Shown: in pieces, positions 40,075 through 40,539 of the stretch
Layout: each line of letters opens with the position of its first letter
Numbering within the stretch: position 1 is the stretch's first letter
Assembly: GCA_003218755.1 (NCBI GenBank)
Contig: QHOK01000032.1
Span: 1-40,539 of the forward strand
Direction: 5' to 3'
DNA length: 40,539 bases
DNA from: Verrucomicrobiota bacterium
Lineage (GTDB): Bacteria > Verrucomicrobiota > Verrucomicrobiia > Chthoniobacterales > UBA10450
Translations under genes and position numbers: made by a program
Notes under the pieces: model-generated
Database searches by the model: none
What the model saw: only the letters and a program-made list of their open reading frames with translations
Told to the model about the DNA's origin: nothing

Positions 40075-40539
40075 ATGAACACACGAATTCTATCACTGAT
40101 AGCAATTGTCGCACTCATCGCCGGCGCTAGCCACGCCTTCTCAGCTGAAAACGATGTCGCCACAATCAAAACGGAAATCACCAAGCGCCACGATGAAGCG
40201 GTGAAGCGGTTGCAGGACTGGATCGGGCAGGTGTCGATCGCGGCGGAGAACCGCGGCTACCCGCAAGGCGCGGAGTACATGGCCAAGCTGGCGCGCGATG
40301 CCGGGTTTCAGCAGGCGACCGTGATCAACACGGACGGCAAACCCGGCGTATTCGCGACGCTTGATGCCGTCGCACCGAAAACCGTCGGTCTTTATTTCAT
40401 GTACGACGTGAAACAGTTCGATCCGGCGGAGTGGACTTCGCCGCCTACTGAAGCGCGCATCGTGGACAAACCGCCACTGGGCAAAGTCATCGTCGGTCGC
40501 GGTGCGGTAAACCAAAAAGGACCGGAAGCAGCGTTCCTC
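40075..40539 (+). CDS. M20/M25/M40-type secreted peptidase, N-terminal part (3' end outside window)
   Basis: From ATG 40075 the frame gives a signal peptide (ILSLIAIVALIAGASHAFSA), a helical start (TKRHDEAVKRLQDWIGQVSI) and then GLYFMYDVKQFDPAEW and VIVGRGAVNQKGPEAAFL, which resemble the N-terminal metal-binding region of M20 dipeptidases (an H/Y-x-D and a GRGA-x-x-x-KG block). In the first block Tyr-Asp replaces the more usual His-x-D. The gene continues past the window. It follows polB by 11 bp. Confidence 0.8.
   Translation, partial: MNTRILSLIAIVALIAGASHAFSAENDVATIKTEITKRHDEAVKRLQDWIGQVSIAAENRGYPQGAEYMAKLARDAGFQQATVINTDGKPGVFATLDAVAPKTVGLYFMYDVKQFDPAEWTSPPTEARIVDKPPLGKVIVGRGAVNQKGPEAAFL

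Noticed and set aside
1-40539. CRISPR arrays, rRNA genes, intact insertion sequences or prophage genes
   Set aside because: No regularly spaced direct repeats, no rRNA-like stretches and no transposase, integrase or capsid frames were seen on either strand.

Overview
The window is about 40.5 kb of a bacterial chromosome with moderately high GC and very dense genes. It has no rRNA, CRISPR array or intact insertion sequence. Several features point to a Verrucomicrobiota-type organism, probably a soil Spartobacteria/Chthoniobacterales relative: a Gram-negative peptidoglycan set (MurE with the meso-DAP DNPR motif), a MurC-MurB fusion, a TGTTC-N4-GAACA-like SOS box in front of imuB-dnaE2, and many short palindromic repeats, some inside reading frames. 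This placement is an inference, not a search result.

Region by region. 1-3009 (+): end of a DinG/XPD-like helicase overlapping an RND/MMPL transporter. 3010-4418: an A/T-richer stretch with one unrecognised 395-codon gene. 4376-8702 (+): SOS mutagenesis unit made of a LexA-type box, an ImuB that lacks its N-terminal polymerase-like domain, and DnaE2 carrying a 153-bp perfect-ended palindromic insert. 8700-10820: palindromic repeats, gnd (-) and a broken moaE (+). 10834-12121: pgsA (+), a small lipoprotein (-) and tRNA-Gly(UCC) (-), whose 3' end is duplicated 464 bp away next to pgsA. 12142-17460 (-): fabF, a GuaB3-type protein, a small zinc-ribbon membrane protein, a TonB/ExbD/ExbB set and a secreted YD-like protein. 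17536-36415 (+): an uninterrupted division and cell wall (dcw) cluster in the order mraZ, rsmH, ftsL, ftsI, murE, murF, mraY, murD, LysM protein, ftsW, murG, murC-murB, ddl, ftsQ, ftsA, ftsZ, with MraZ-type 10-bp operator repeats in front. 36423-40539: repeats, a broken M20 amidohydrolase (-), a family B DNA polymerase (+) and the start of an M20 peptidase (+).

The dcw genes form one pathway. MurC/MurB, MurD, MurE, MurF and Ddl make UDP-MurNAc-pentapeptide, MraY and MurG make lipid I and lipid II, FtsW and FtsI polymerise and crosslink septal wall, and FtsZ, FtsA, FtsQ and FtsL build the divisome. Most junctions are 4-bp ATGA-type overlaps, which suggests translational coupling.

The main oddities are: the conserved FtsZ C-terminal peptide is encoded just after the ftsZ stop in the +1 frame at an ATT TGA junction; a palm-less ImuB sits next to an SOS box; the dnaE2 insert can be read without stops on both strands; the family B polymerase has two degraded exonuclease motifs; two genes (moaE, M20) are broken by internal deletions; and a tRNA-Gly 3'-end duplication resembles an att scar. 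No wholly new multi-gene system could be demonstrated. The altered SOS unit with its coding palindromes and the out-of-frame FtsZ tail are the best candidates for follow-up.
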